The translations under genes were made by a program, and so were the position numbers. Source: Clavelina lepadiformis (Eukaryota > Chordata > Ascidiacea > Aplousobranchia > Clavelinidae). Taken from it: DNA of 64,000 nucleotides. Numbering within the stretch: the stretch's first letter is position 1; each line of letters begins with the position of its first letter. This document shows, piece after piece, positions 1 through 13,000 of this stretch. A model generated the notes under the pieces. That model was not told the DNA's origin. It made no database searches and saw nothing but the letters and a program-made list of their open reading frames with translations. The stretch is taken from positions 22,328,479-22,392,478 of the forward strand of contig NC_135243.1 of the NCBI RefSeq assembly GCF_947623445.1, in the 5' to 3' direction.

Positions 1-1
1 A

Positions 2-232
2 TTTCCGGACAACGCACACCAAGTTCAAGAAGACAACGCTACAAACTGGGAAGTGGTCGTAACCAACGTCGTTTCCGGCAGAATGATAAGGCTTTCACTC
101 ACTACGTGGAATTCACCTACCGTTGACGGTTTCGTTGATGTTTGTCAATCATTGAGCACTTGCTGTTACCAGTTCTCTGCACTTCACCTGAGTGGAACGA
201 CTTTGAGACACTTATCTTGGGATGTTGGGTAA
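2..232 (+). pseudogene. C-terminal part of gag-derived reading frame (edge-truncated)
   Basis: The frame opens at the window edge and stays open to a TAA at 230-232. It matches the last 76 or so codons of the gag-derived frame at 17147-18034, which ends instead in TAG, with few substitutions. It carries no recognisable catalytic motif. Downstream comes a purine-rich stretch and then the LTR, so this frame abuts the 3' LTR with no protease, reverse transcriptase or integrase between. The element was therefore internally deleted before it was duplicated. Confidence 0.6.
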
Positions 233-270
233 AAATTTCCCAGGTGGGTAAATATTTAAGGTGGGGAGAG

Positions 271-595
271 TGTAACGAAATTATGTCACGCGTTATTCAC
301 ACTATTTTGTATTTTACCGTTTTTGTGAGTTTGTTCTCTAGTGCGTTGATTGGTTGCAATTACCGTTGTTTGTCTCACGTTTTGTGCACTTTTATCTTAT
401 CACTAATTTGGCGCCTTGCCTTTTGTGCCCTATAAAAGCCGTTCGTTAAGTGATTTGAGCAGGTCGGTTTTGGTTTTGGGTCGTAGAGGCTGTTGAATAA
501 AATGAGTTGATTTCTTGGGTTTTACTGGTGGTGTCGCGGTTCACCGTGAATGTGGAAATTGAGCCTGGCTACACGAAAGAAAAAGTTCTGTTACA
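271..595 (+). repeat. 3' LTR, window-edge copy
   Basis: The 325-bp LTR begins TGTAACG and ends GTTACA (6-bp inverted ends). A purine-rich tract (AAGGTGGGGAG) precedes it. A TATA box (TATAAAA, 431-437) and a polyadenylation signal (AATAAA, 496-501) sit at LTR-like spacing. It differs from the copy at 18073-18397 at only a handful of positions. A third, older member is the solo LTR at 56158-56474. Confidence 0.85.
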
Positions 596-727
596 TGTAC
601 ACAAATTAAACAAGCATATAAAATCAGTTCAACGTTCTTGTTTGTAATGCACAAACAAACCTATAAAATTAATGTTACCATGATAACCAGATGCTTAACA
701 TCGCTACCTGTCAATCAAGATATTACG

Positions 728-1382
728 TCAAGTCTCATGTATCACTTCGTAAGAGACACTAACATAATTAGAAGTAGCATTTTGATTGGGGCTTAAACGA
801 ACAAACAAATCCGAATATGAGTATGTTCCCAGGGAGTAATCTCTTACGTCATAGAAATGTTTGATAGTTTTCAAAACCCCAGTTTACAGTGAGTTGGGTA
901 ACACCATTGGGAATATAAGAACGAGCTATTTTTAATTCAATAGATGAAGAATTACTTAGAATCAGACACCACGCACGCCATATGTCGCCATAAAGGTAGT
1001 CGTTGCCACTTTCATAATAAGCGTAAAACTTCATTGGACATGGTGTACCAAAATCAATTGATTCAACCTCATCAACGGGCACAGATCGGTACTTGGCCTG
1101 AAACCTTCGTCCTGTTGCTGTATAATCGCTATTGAAGTAAATGTTTACATGGGGAGATTTAAATGGGAATTGTGAAGTTACGTTGTACCATGGGCGAATA
1201 TACGTGGAACCAGTACCATGGTATACTTCAAGCAAATCTGCAACATCAAAGTCAAAGTCAGTAAACACTACTTCAATCAAATCGTTACTCTGGGGTGGAC
1301 GAATATCCCAATAACAATACATTCCATTAAAATATGAAAGAGGATAACCAGGTGATGAAAGATATTGATAGTGGCGATCGGC
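728..1382 (-). pseudogene. Fragment of VIT-CUB gene: CUB4 and terminal CUB-like region
   Basis: Minus-strand sequence matches the last third of the long exon of the intact gene at 36577-39738, including its stop codon (728-730). Homology stops abruptly at 1382, within the exon, so the signal peptide, VIT domain and first three CUB domains are absent. An 11-base deletion relative to the intact gene shifts the frame near the C terminus (the open frame ends at 849), and a second deletion removes codons for ITG-like residues near 955. Without a promoter or first exons I read it as non-functional. Confidence 0.85.
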
Positions 1383-4099
1383 CTAACGACTTTACTTACC
1401 TCGTTTTGGGCCATTCTGACGACTTAAACATAAACACTCATCAGCTGTATATTTTGATTAAAACTAGGTTATGCTTTTCGCTTGCAAGTATTGCTGATAA
1501 AACTATATAACATTAATGCTATCCTAATAAAACTACGAAATTTACTTGTTCAGAGCGAAGCGTGATTGTTTGCCAATCAACGCGTGTTCTTGCGCGATCA
1601 TTATCTACATTATAAATAGAACATGGAAAATATTTTCAAAGAATACGGTTACGCGCCTTGCCCCGTCAGGTTAACTGCCCTCAGAACAACTTAAGAAAAC
1701 ATCGCCCACAACAGAGGTATATTCGTTCCGCCTTTAAGATCTACTGCTGACGGGTAGACTAGTTCTGTCATACGACACCGAAACAGAGTAATAATGAAAA
1801 GGCAGAGTCGAACGTCAAGACAAGCCGACTGAGAATGCCATCGCCACGCATCACGGAAAGCGCTCCTACGATTTGCAGTTTACGTCAATTTGGCAATTTT
1901 TTAGAGTTGCTCAATGTCGTTATAGTCTACAGGTAGAAGCAGTGACTTGTAGTGTGTGTTTTGGCCGTCTTGTGTGGAAACGAAAAATGTCCCCCGGTTG
2001 CCAGTGGGTTATTTTAAACGGAACATATTAAAAGCCATAATACCATGTCACTATGGCATTTTAACCATGTTACCGCCACCCACATGGCCCCTATTATTAT
2101 TAATTTAACACCTATTAACTATTAATCATACCTATTCCTATTCATTTTTTTGCATAGTCGAATTCGTCACGTTCTTTTCATTTCATTGCCGCTGATTCCA
2201 TAGGCAGGGCCACTTTTTTATGCAGTTTTGGTAAAATTATGCATAACAAAATTATGTACGCACAACTTCAAAATTAGGTCAATAACATTACAAGAAATTT
2301 GTTTCTAATAAAGCGTAAAGAAGAATTCTCATTCAAGAATCATGATTTTCGTTTTAAAGACTTTCTCATAAATAAATAACGTAACAAGAAAAGATTTCTT
2401 TAAACAAAACCGAAAAAATGGTCATGAATACGACTGCTTGGTTCTTACAAATTAGAGAAATATGACATTACATACAGTATGTATAACAATAAGCCAACCC
2501 TTTATCAAAATCAAACAACTCCAGCATAGTTGCGTTTGTAATCCAAAAGACACAAGCATCTTTAAACGTGTCAAGATTTCTAAGTATCTGGCACATTATA
2601 CGTATTATTTTTAGAAAAAATTATGCCTCTGCTTTCCGATTTTTAAGTTCTGTTATAAACGTCAGTTGCAAGATCTACATAACATTTCAAAGTAAATAAA
2701 AGTTGGTCCTTGCTATAAGCTATACTTTTCTGATCCATATTGTTTCAGTAACCCTAGAAAATCAGTCAAAGGAAGTAGATGTAACGGGTGAGCAAATACC
2801 TTGTGAAATGTTGTGAATAAAGAACATTATGTTGAAATAAAAACAATAAAGAACATTACTTAAAATTGTTTAAAAAATTTGCGTTTAAACACCATAATTT
2901 GCACAAGATAACGCTCTAACCACTTTCTTTCACTTTGTTTCACATGCATTATTCACAAACTTAAAACAGTGCAAATAACTGCGAAGCCATAAACCAGAAG
3001 TACGTCTAAGTTACATTTATAGCTTACCAATATAGAAAACAACTAGCACGTATCATTTTAAACCTTTCATCATCATTATATGGATCTTTGTTTTGCGTGA
3101 GGACGCGAGAGAGCAAATCATAACGCTAATTATGACATTATAAAATAAGTATAATAATAATAATATAAATAATATAATTAATAAAAACATAGTATAAATA
3201 ATATAATTAATATAAATATAATATTAATAAAATATTTAAATAATAAAATTAAATAATAATTAATTATAATTAAAAAATATTATATTAATATAAATAAATA
3301 TTAAAATATAACTGTATATAATATAATTAAATAATAATATAATATAATGTAATAATAATGTTGAGAGTAAGGCACTAGAGTTAAAAGTATTTACCCGTTA
3401 CTTAACCCATTGCAACTTGTTTAGATGTTTTTTTTTAAATTTAGGTTAAACTTTCCCCACAGTAACCTTTTGAAATAAAGCATATCTTAACATTTTTAAC
3501 TGTTCTAGTGTGTTTCAGGAAACGATTACGCAGTTCAACCAACCTTTATTATTGATACAAAAACTTCATACTTTAAACATCCATCACATATAAAACTGCC
3601 CAAAATAAAAATCTTTTTCGAAATACTTAACTAATATAGCACCTTTCAATCGTGTTATTTTATTAGCTCGAAATAATTTGCAAAATTCAAAAATTAACAA
3701 CAATAAATTACTTATTTTTAAATCAAGTGGATATACAGAAATGTTCGTATAAAATACGGTAGAAATGCATAGAAAATATGTAGCATTTGAAGTGAACTGC
3801 AATCAAAATTGGCAATCACTATGTTTAATCTTATGAAATTTAATGTATAAAATTTTATGATTTTGTTACTGCTACAAAATATGTCAAAATCAAAACCAAG
3901 ATATAGGTCGGCACAATGAAGGTTAGCTTTATTTATGATTCTTCTACGCGAGCTGTCGTAAAAAACGCTGGCTTCTTCAGGCGTACTAAGAAAACCTCTA
4001 TCTTATTTTTTTATTTTACTATATACTGGGTTAACATGATTCAGCCACCATCAGCTTTGTAAGCAATATCTTAAACATATTTCATTTATTCGCAAAAAG
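1383..4099. other. Spacer between CUB fragment and xanthine dehydrogenase copy 1
   Basis: No gene recognised. AT-rich, and duplicated at 19166-21874. On the minus strand bases 1400-1414 read as a short ATG-started stretch followed by a consensus splice donor (GAG|GTAAGT), close to where CUB homology breaks at 1382. A candidate polyadenylation signal for the xanthine dehydrogenase gene (AATAAA on the minus strand, 4085-4090) lies about 10 bases past its stop codon. Confidence 0.6.
3127..3360. repeat. AT-only low-complexity tract
   Basis: About 230 bases composed almost entirely of A and T, built from irregular repeats of ATAATA, TATAAA and TAATTAA. The second unit has a slightly shorter version at about 20925-21128, showing small length changes typical of slippage. 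Confidence 0.85.
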
Positions 4100-7000
4100 T
4101 TACGCCTGAACAGACCATGGGGTGGCGTTGGAGGCGTCGTCATCTTTGGAATGTAATTTGTGCTAAAAAAAAGAAACATATATATTAAAAAAAAAACTTG
4201 CATTCCATCATCGAATGAATAAAATATTTTTGGTTATTAATGCATATTTTTCTAATATAAAATATAAAATGTAATATTTAATAATTTTTATTTATCTAAT
4301 TAATAGTTTTTATTTATTGAATATTTAATAATAAGTTTGTGTAAGATTTATAAAATATTTTTAGTTATTTTTGGTTAATATTTTTATTTTTTCAAAGCCT
4401 GGATAATTTAAAGTTTTGGTCATTAGTTGTAATAAAAAACCTGTTTGGTGAAGCGGTCAGCGCAAGACATTCTAATACGTTCTGCTGACGCTGGAGAATC
4501 CAGTCGGAACTGCCTTGACAATCCCGAGTCTTCTCTGGCGTAACCAATCGCGTCTTTTATCGCAAAAAAAACTGATGATGCCAGGAAGAGCGGAGGTTCT
4601 CCGACAGCCTGTGTATATTTGTTATATTTTGCTTGCAGTAGATATCGATTTGACAAAGTTATTGACACATATTTACACGTTAATGCTCATAGAGTATGAA
4701 AACTTACTTTTGATGAAAATATTGCTTTATCATTTGAAACGCCTCTCAGCAAATGTACGTTAAACTCTTTAGGGCAATCCCCGAAACCGGGAATCTTGTA
4801 AGTTCCTGGTCCTCTTGTGAGCATTTCTCCTTTTGGCGAGTAAAGTGGTTCTTCCAAAGTCATCATTCCATACCCTTGAGTAAAAGCTCCTTCGATCTAC
4901 AAAACAAAGGTACTTCGCCAAATTTCAAATGTACAGTATGAGGTTGGAAATTTGTATTATTTAAAAACGTTGTTGATTGGATAATTGTTTGAAACAAACG
5001 TATTGTTTCGTTAAACTGTATATAATACAATCAAAACTGTTTGATGTTGAACGAAAAAGATAACAAAGTAATAAGCGGGTCGTTGTTCAAATTGAAAATA
5101 CCTCACCTGACCAATGTCGATGCCTGGATTAAGACTTCTTCCCAAATCCATGACGATATCAGTTCTGAGCACGATGTGATCTCCAGTCAGACAGTCAATT
5201 TCAACTTCAGACGCCGCTGCACCGTATGTAAAATAACTGAAGGGTTTTGAATTCCCGACTTTTCCTGTTTCCTTATTCCAGTCGGAAAAAATATCGGGCG
5301 TACTGTAGAGGTTTAAAAATAATTATCTTTTAATAAAGTATCAACACAGTAAATTGTTTTGCATGTGTTCAAATTGAAATTATGTCAAACCAACTAGCAA
5401 CCATTTCTATTTTAGCTTGACCTTGATAAGTTTTTGTCCCAGACGTATACCAGTCCCTCATGGGAAATGGCACCGAGACTGGATTTAGTCTATCATCTTA
5501 TAAACATAAAGAGCGCTATCGACACTGAATATATTACTGCAATATGTTTACCTGTAGAATCCTGTTGCAGAGAGGCTAATCCGTTCAAAGTACGCGTTTT
5601 CGATAATTTTATTCCAAGTTAAATTGGGATGCTTGGCTTGAAGAGGTTGAAGTCGTTCTTTAATTATTTCACAAGCATTCTTCAAAAATTATTTAGTATT
5701 AGAAGCATGTTAAATTTTAAATAATTATGTGTATTTTAAGTTTTAGTAAGTATTGTAAGTATTAGAAACATGCACGAGAAAACAACCAGAGTTAACCAGC
5801 TTAGAACCAGATTATAGCTGATATGAATCAAGGTAAACGTCAATTTTCATTAACTGTGTGGAAAAGCAAGCAGTAAGACAGATTTTTGATATGGTGATTT
5901 TCTCCTACCGTGCCTAAATTTTTAGATTCTCTTTGTCCTACCTTCACGGCCATGCCGTTGATATCAGAACTAACGCTAGCAGCTGTAGGAGATGTGTTCG
6001 GAACGGTGCTGGTGCTTGTTTCAGAAAGATGTATTCTTGAATGTGGTACACCCAGGCAGCGACTTGCAATCTGTAAAAGTAAGGTTCTCTTTGTTATTTT
6101 CATTGCTTTATTCATTGGCAGAGCATGCAAAGCTAATAACTTATATATTATACTAACTTGGATCATTTTTGTGTGCAGCCCTTGTCCCATTTCTGTGCCT
6201 CCATGAGTAACTAGAACTGATCCGTCTCTGTAAACATGCACCAGTGCCCCAGCCTGGTTGAGATGCAGTGCGTTAAATGAGATGCCAAATTTTGTCGGAA
6301 TGCAAGAAATACCTCGTTTTCGCCACCTTTGTTAGCAATATTTTAGATAAAAGCCATCGCTCTTTGTTGTTTTAACACTAAAACCTTTACAAAGCAAGTG
6401 CTTGTTGAGCGTATTTCGGAATTTTTGCATTGAAAAACATTTTTTCGCGTTCTTATCTCACCCTATGACAGTTTTGTTTGCCTCAACTTACTCCAAGCCT
6501 GCACAATTCGCACAACAATCAGTCTCTGTTACCTACCTTGAATTAGTGTTGTAGATATCAATCTCTGCTTTCCTTTTGTCAAACATGGCACGCTGCAAGC
6601 ATTCATACCAGCATTTTCTGGCAAGAAAATTTTCAAGCTTTTGACCGAAGTGTGTAACGTCGCCTTCTCTGTACATGTTTAATTCTCTAACCTAAAAAGC
6701 CATTGTTTAATATTAAACCGGTGATAGATAATAGCATAGGTTCTGTTGTAATACAGCAGATGCAAATGTCGACTAAATTTTTGTTGTCACTATATTACTG
6801 CATTCTGTTGTCGTTTGTCATTTGGAAGTACAAAAGAAATATAAAACATAACAACTTTCCAGATTTAACGGATTTGAACGAATGAATCAGAAGTGCTCTT
6901 TTAAGAGTGTCCATACTTTTTCTGGGGCCACATGTAAAACTGCCGCCATTCTTGTGATCCACTCTTCAGCGATAAGCAAGCCTTGGGGCCCACCAAATCC

Positions 7001-10000
7001 ACGAAAGGCGGTGTTGGACGCAAGGTTGGTTCGACACATGAAACCTCTTAGGCTGACATTTGGTATTCTACAGTAATACACCAATTTAAGGACATATTTT
7101 TTCATAATGGGTTAAGGTCTTCTAAAGTAGTCCGCATAATATGTATAAATCTAGTACAAAATTGGAAGCAAAAATTGCAACAAATATTAGTTGAAATTGA
7201 AACCCTTAAAAATTTTAATGTTGTTTAAAGCAAACTTGTAGCAGTTGTCTGAGTGAAACAAGGCGCGACCCATCACTCCTGTGGAAAGATCCAAACTGTT
7301 TCCGCAGTTTGAGTACAAATCGTTTTCAAGAGCTAAAATCTTCCCTTCATTATTAAAACCAACCTAATGAAAAAAGAAACATATTGTTTTTTGATACAGT
7401 AAAGGTGAAGAAGCATCAGCAGATAGGTAAACCATCATTGTTTAAACACCATATTTTCAGCTTTCGTCTACTGATGTTGCCTACAGTTTCAAAACCGGAG
7501 CAAATTAACTTACCTTATATTTAGAAAGGAAGGCATGGCGTTGCCCAGTTAAAAGCATGTCTTCCTGTCTGGTTAGCATACATCTCACGGGCTTCCTACA
7601 TCTAATAATTGTAGTTTATGTGTAATTATGTATTGGCAATGGTTTGTGAAGAAACTTCAGCAACGTTTTTCAAATCAACCACATACAGGTGTTTATTGAG
7701 AAATTTTATTGGTTATGGGTTTTATAACTGTATTTGTATAAGCAAAGAAAATTAGCTTATACATTAAGTATATTTTCATTGTTTCACATTTTAACAGCGT
7801 GGTTTTAAAGACGCTTTCTTACTTGTTAGCGGCTACAATGACAGGGTTGGACAAAACGTTGTATCGCGTCTCTTTTCCACCAAAGCCCCCTCCCATTCGC
7901 TTTACTCTCACCACGATTTTATTGCACTCAACGCCTAAAGCACTTGCAGCCTGAAAAAGTATTCATAAAACGTTAAAAATTTTTGAAATGTTACAAAATT
8001 ACGCTCAATGTAAACTCTTTAACAATAACTTAACTTTTTGTTATAGTGTATAGCTTATTACTTTTGGTATGCTTATTGCAACTTTTCAAAATTGAACAAA
8101 ATAATTGAGGATCTTCTCTCACTAATCTGAGTACTGAAATATTTTTGTTCAAATCAAACAATAATGCGCTTTATCGACAAAATGTGCTCACGTCAAGCTG
8201 TAGTGCAGTAGGATTTTGTGAAGAAGCAAATATTTCCATTTCTCCATCTTCTCCCTTTGGCACTGCAAGACATGCTTGCGTTTCCAGGTAGAAATGCTCT
8301 TGGCCAGCAATTCTACGATCAAATGGTAGTGAGTTACAAAAAGATTTTGCCACGTAGAAAGCGGCATAATGTAATAAAAAAGGCATCACTTTAGGACAAA
8401 CAGCGATTTAGTAGCTTCATTGGCATCTGAATTCTCGCTTATACCTGCATTCGCCACTGATGACGTGATCGCAAAATGCCATCACTTTTTCCACATCTCC
8501 CTGCTTGATCTTGCTGATAGGTTTGTAGTAAGATTCATGCTCTATTGCTTCCTAAACTAGAATACTTTAGTTTGAGAATTACTGATAAAACAACTTGTAG
8601 ATAGTTCGGCTTGCACGCCAATCATTTTAAAATCAAAGCACTTAAGAATTTTCTGGAAAGCTTCCATTAACTTAAACGAAACAAAACTTACCTCAATTGT
8701 TATTATTCTTGGCGTTATGTCTTCATACTCAACTTTTACCAACCGAGCAGCTCTCTGCGCATGCGCGTGATTATCTGCAACCACAGCACCAATGACATGA
8801 CCAACATGGGTTACCTAGAAAGGATTTGTTGTTAATACAATACTTTTGCTAAAAAAGTGGCTTTTTGTCATTCAAAAATAATAATTATTCTAGGTGAATA
8901 TATTTAAGTCTACGGTTAACAGTCATTCCATTGGCCATGGGCCATAAAGTTCACAACAGTAACAATAAAACTAGCACAATATGTGCCTTGTCCTTGGCAA
9001 AAACTTGATCCTGTTTGTCAATTCCAACATTATTGGAACCAGGTACGTCACGATAATCTACGTAGGTGACAAAGCCCGGTGTTGTTTTAGCTTCGTCAAC
9101 ATTAACACCTCGAATGTAAGCATGAGCTCTTGTACTTGTCACCAAGCACAAATACAATTCATCTGTCAACAAACAACCTTTAGTTATAAGAAACTAAAGT
9201 AGTATGCAATACGTTATTGCACTTACAATACAGTAATTCAACAGACTTAATAGGTTAATGTAATGGGACAGATTCAGAACGTTTAAAACCGTTAGGTTGT
9301 TCTATGTCTTATCCTCTGTACGTACCAGCATAAGGAGGAATATCATCCAAGTAAATTGCTTCTCCGGTCACTTGCTTTTCAGCTGAAATATGCTTCATTG
9401 GCCTTCCGACGGGATCATCAGCTGGTTGTTCTGCGGTCACCTTTTAATCACGCAGAGATTTTAAATTACCTTTAGATCATTGAACATTTTTTTGGCCGGT
9501 TTAAGCGCCATGTTCGAGTAAGCAAGTAGAAATTTATAATAATTACACTGACTTTTACTCAAAGTTCAAATCAACTTACAAAGAAAGTTGACTAAAAGAC
9601 AGTAACTGTAAATTAATGCTACGCACAACAAGTGCTGCCCCAAGCGGTATAGAAAGGACAAGCTATGAAAGTTGAAAGTGAAAAAGTTCGCTTCACCTCA
9701 ATAAAGTGTAATATGGCCGACCAATAAAAGCAGTCTGTGTAACAAAACAAACCACTAAAATCATAAACTATATCTTTCTTCGTTTACCTCTTCAAATGTC
9801 TGCGTGCCTAAGCAATTGTGATGATTACCACCAAGGCGATCTGTCGTAGAGTCTTCTTCAGTTGACAAGCAGCTCTGTAAGTTTTAAATTGAGAAAAAAC
9901 AAAACCTTTAGTTATAAAGTTCAAGTAAATCTTACGTTGGCCAGTCCATCTCTGATTAAACTTTCCTTGACATGGACAAAGAACTTGAAGAAAAAACTGG

Positions 10001-13000
10001 CTGCGAGAGCTTCTCTGTACTCCACCATTCCTCCAGGAGCACTCAGTAGAAGAGGAAGATCCTCAGCAAGCCATTTAATTCCATCCTCCAGCAATGCTTC
10101 ATCCCAGTCCCTAATGTAGAAAAAATTCAGGAAAACGTTTTTATAAAGCAGCCAAATTTTGCTGACATTTGGTATTTGTAAAATGTAGCTTTAACGTATA
10201 ATACTGTATATGCAGATGGACCTACCATGCTTTTCATTAACCTAGTTAAAAACAGAAACACTTGGGGTCATACCTATCTTGCATTTTCTTCATCATTTCA
10301 GACGGCATGATTGATGTTGCAGCCATGCCACCAAACGCGGAGACAAATTTTTCCACTTTACTTGTTCCTGGATAAAACTTGACACGCATTGCAGCGTTGA
10401 CAATCGCAATGTCATCCTCTCGGCGTTTCGATTGCATGTAAAACTTCATATACTCATCCTAATCACAAAACGAGAGCACTTTGCTTTTAGCAACATGTTT
10501 TGTTTTGTTAGGCACCACACAACCTTTTGCATTTACATCAGAGGTTTATTTACTTTCAAATCATTACAAACGTCCATTCCATTCACTTTCGGTGACGATC
10601 ACATTCATTAAGCAAAGTACCGTTTTTGTAAATGGAAGAGTGATGGACTCTAAAACTTCTCCAGGTATAGCTGCAGTTTTTCTGTAACTCGGGAAAAAAT
10701 CTTGATCCATTTTCAAAGTTCGTTCACCTCGGGAATGAAGCATGAATTTTGCCTCGCTCTCGCAAGTCATTAGAATAGGGTTAAGGTCAGATATGGGACT
10801 TGCTGTCATGACGTTTCCTCCTAACACCTAAAATTGGGTCGAGAGAAAGCGTTAAAGTATTTTGTGTCTTATTTTGTAGGATTTTCGAATAATGTTCGCT
10901 TTTTGTGTCAAGCTAAACAGTATTTTACTTTAGCACACAGATAGTTAATACAAATATACACACAGAATAGATGAATAAACATCAGAAAGTTGATTACTTA
11001 ATTTTAAAATAACTACCGCAACATTTCGTATTTGGTTCCCAGCAAACCAATAAAGCGAATCAAGAACAGATTGCATTGGCTGGGTCTCGTAAGTTGGCCG
11101 ATCTTTTATGATTGCTTCAAGCTTGCAATAAATTTGCGTTAATGTACATGAAGCGCCGATGGTAACGCCTACGTAACAAACACACCCCTTTAACATCAAC
11201 TCGAATAACTAATAGAAAGCAAGCTGCATTAGACAATGGCTAAATGTGTATGATAGTAAATAAAGTTAAAGTTAAAAAAGTTAATGTTTTATGGCGGAAA
11301 AATGCTGTTGTTTGCCTTGTACAAGATTTAGCTACCGCTTAACTAATAAACTGAACATTTTGTTTGATCAGACAATGTTTAACTTATTGTTTAGCTTGGA
11401 CCGTTGTTTGGAAACAAATACGTATGAACACCAATACAAGTTAGTTGTACTTATGCCAAACCTATTTCATTGGTAGATATGGTCGCCAATTCGTCTACGT
11501 AAGCAGGACAAACGATGACAGGATGGTGTTGACCTTTGACCCAAATCTCTATTCCGATCTCAGTGTTGCCGACAACAAGATGTGCTCGTGGATACTTTTC
11601 CTTTAAGTCGGTTAATTGGTCCAAGGTGACTGGTCTATACCACGTGACACGATCGCTCTCAAATTTCAAAGGTTTTGGAGCATTTTGTTGGCTGGTTATC
11701 TGAAAAAAATTGTTGTGTTAAAAATTTATTCCGCTATTGTGTTCTTATAACAGTTTTTTTTGGTTTCGCATCTTTTCCATCCTTGGTTCGGGCAGTGATA
11801 AGCAAAAGTGTAAGGAATATTTGCAATCAAAACATTTTTTGCTTACTACATCTTAAAAAATTGTACTTTCAGCAATATCTTAGTTACTTTAATCTATTTT
11901 GTAACTACACTAAACAAGTAAACTTTTACATGACTGTAATAAAAGAACGCTTTACCAATAATTCTGGGGGAAATATGGGTTCCTGTGTTGTGTCGTATGG
12001 AGCATATTGACCAATATGCTTTTCATCATTAACTTCACATTTTTCCTTTCCATTTACAGCAAACTCTCCGTTCACTGCAAGGTATAAAAACTAAACTCTG
12101 TCGATACCCAATAAGTGGTCTTAACTATGTGTAAAAGTCAATGTAAGATATGGTATGCTTAACTGTTGCAGCCATTTTGCAAGTTTTTGCAGCATTTTTC
12201 ACCCATTGGACACCCTGAAGCTTTTGACGAGCTCTTGTTTGTAAACGTGTTAAATGCTGAAACAAAAAAGATGAACTACTTGCTTTTACTATTTTTCAGC
12301 AAATATTTGGATTGCCATTAAATTATTTCCATTTGGATTATATTCGTAAATTATTGGCAAGGCAATAACGGACATTGCAATAAGTATTTCAACATTTTGA
12401 CTGGGATGAAAGCTGACTGACCGCTCAATATCGGACGATAGCCTGTACATCGACATAAATTGCCTTGAAGTGACATTTCGATGTCATGTGAGGTCGGAAC
12501 TGTTTTATTACGTAACAAGGTATACATCGACATAACAATGCCAGGAGTGCAGAAACCGCATTGCGATCCATGAAAGTCAGCCAGACGTTCCTGTTTTAAA
12601 AAAGAAAATAACTATTTAGTAAAGTTAAATTTTAAAACATGCTCATTCTTGCAATCTACATAAAATACAATGCAAGTGAAATACAAGTTTAATGCTGACC
12701 TGAACTGGGTGAAGCTTTGTTTTTGTGCTTCCTATTCCTTCTACCGTTGTAACAGCACATTCATGCATTGATACAACTGGTGCTAGGCAGGCATTAACGG
12801 AAATGTGACTAACAAATGAGAAACAATTAAGCATTTAAAGTTGCCATTTACAGTAACAAGGGAATCGTGAAACTGATATTTGTCGAAACTTTGTTGTTGA
12901 ATGCTTTGCTTTGTTTGCAAATTCAAATACGTAGTGTCGGTACGTTATTAACAAACACAGTGGTGTATATAACAGTATAAAGAACTTTCAAAACAACCTA

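Larger units (their letters stand above)
1..595 (+). mobile_element. 3' part of a deleted LTR retroelement (window-edge copy)
   Basis: Bases 1-595 are almost identical to 17803-18397, the 3' end of the element between the two duplication units. They hold the end of the gag-derived reading frame (stop at 230-232), a purine-rich tract just before 271, and a 325-bp LTR. The rest lies off-window to the left, where another xanthine dehydrogenase unit is expected. Confidence 0.85.

Noticed and set aside
142..435. 97-codon plus-strand open frame, repeated at 17944-18237
   Set aside because: It runs through the end of the gag-derived frame and the LTR in another reading frame, has no domain, and is duplicated only because the element is.
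4423..4440. In-frame extension of xanthine dehydrogenase past FTKQ to a stop at 4423
   Set aside because: The extension starts with a splice donor (CAG|GTTTTT), and a downstream exon at 4100-4162 with a pyrimidine-rich acceptor supplies the family's TPWSV-type C terminus in phase.
6882..7076. Plus-strand open frames over xanthine dehydrogenase exons (also 24662-25021, 5910-6206, 23689-23985)
   Set aside because: They lie exactly opposite conserved exons such as the one encoding FRGFGGPQG; the minus-strand reading is unambiguous.
7591..7601. Apparent loss of the exon 20 acceptor in copy 2 as a disabling mutation
   Set aside because: An AG six bases upstream keeps the frame and gives the same spacing as human XDH, so copy 2 is not broken here.
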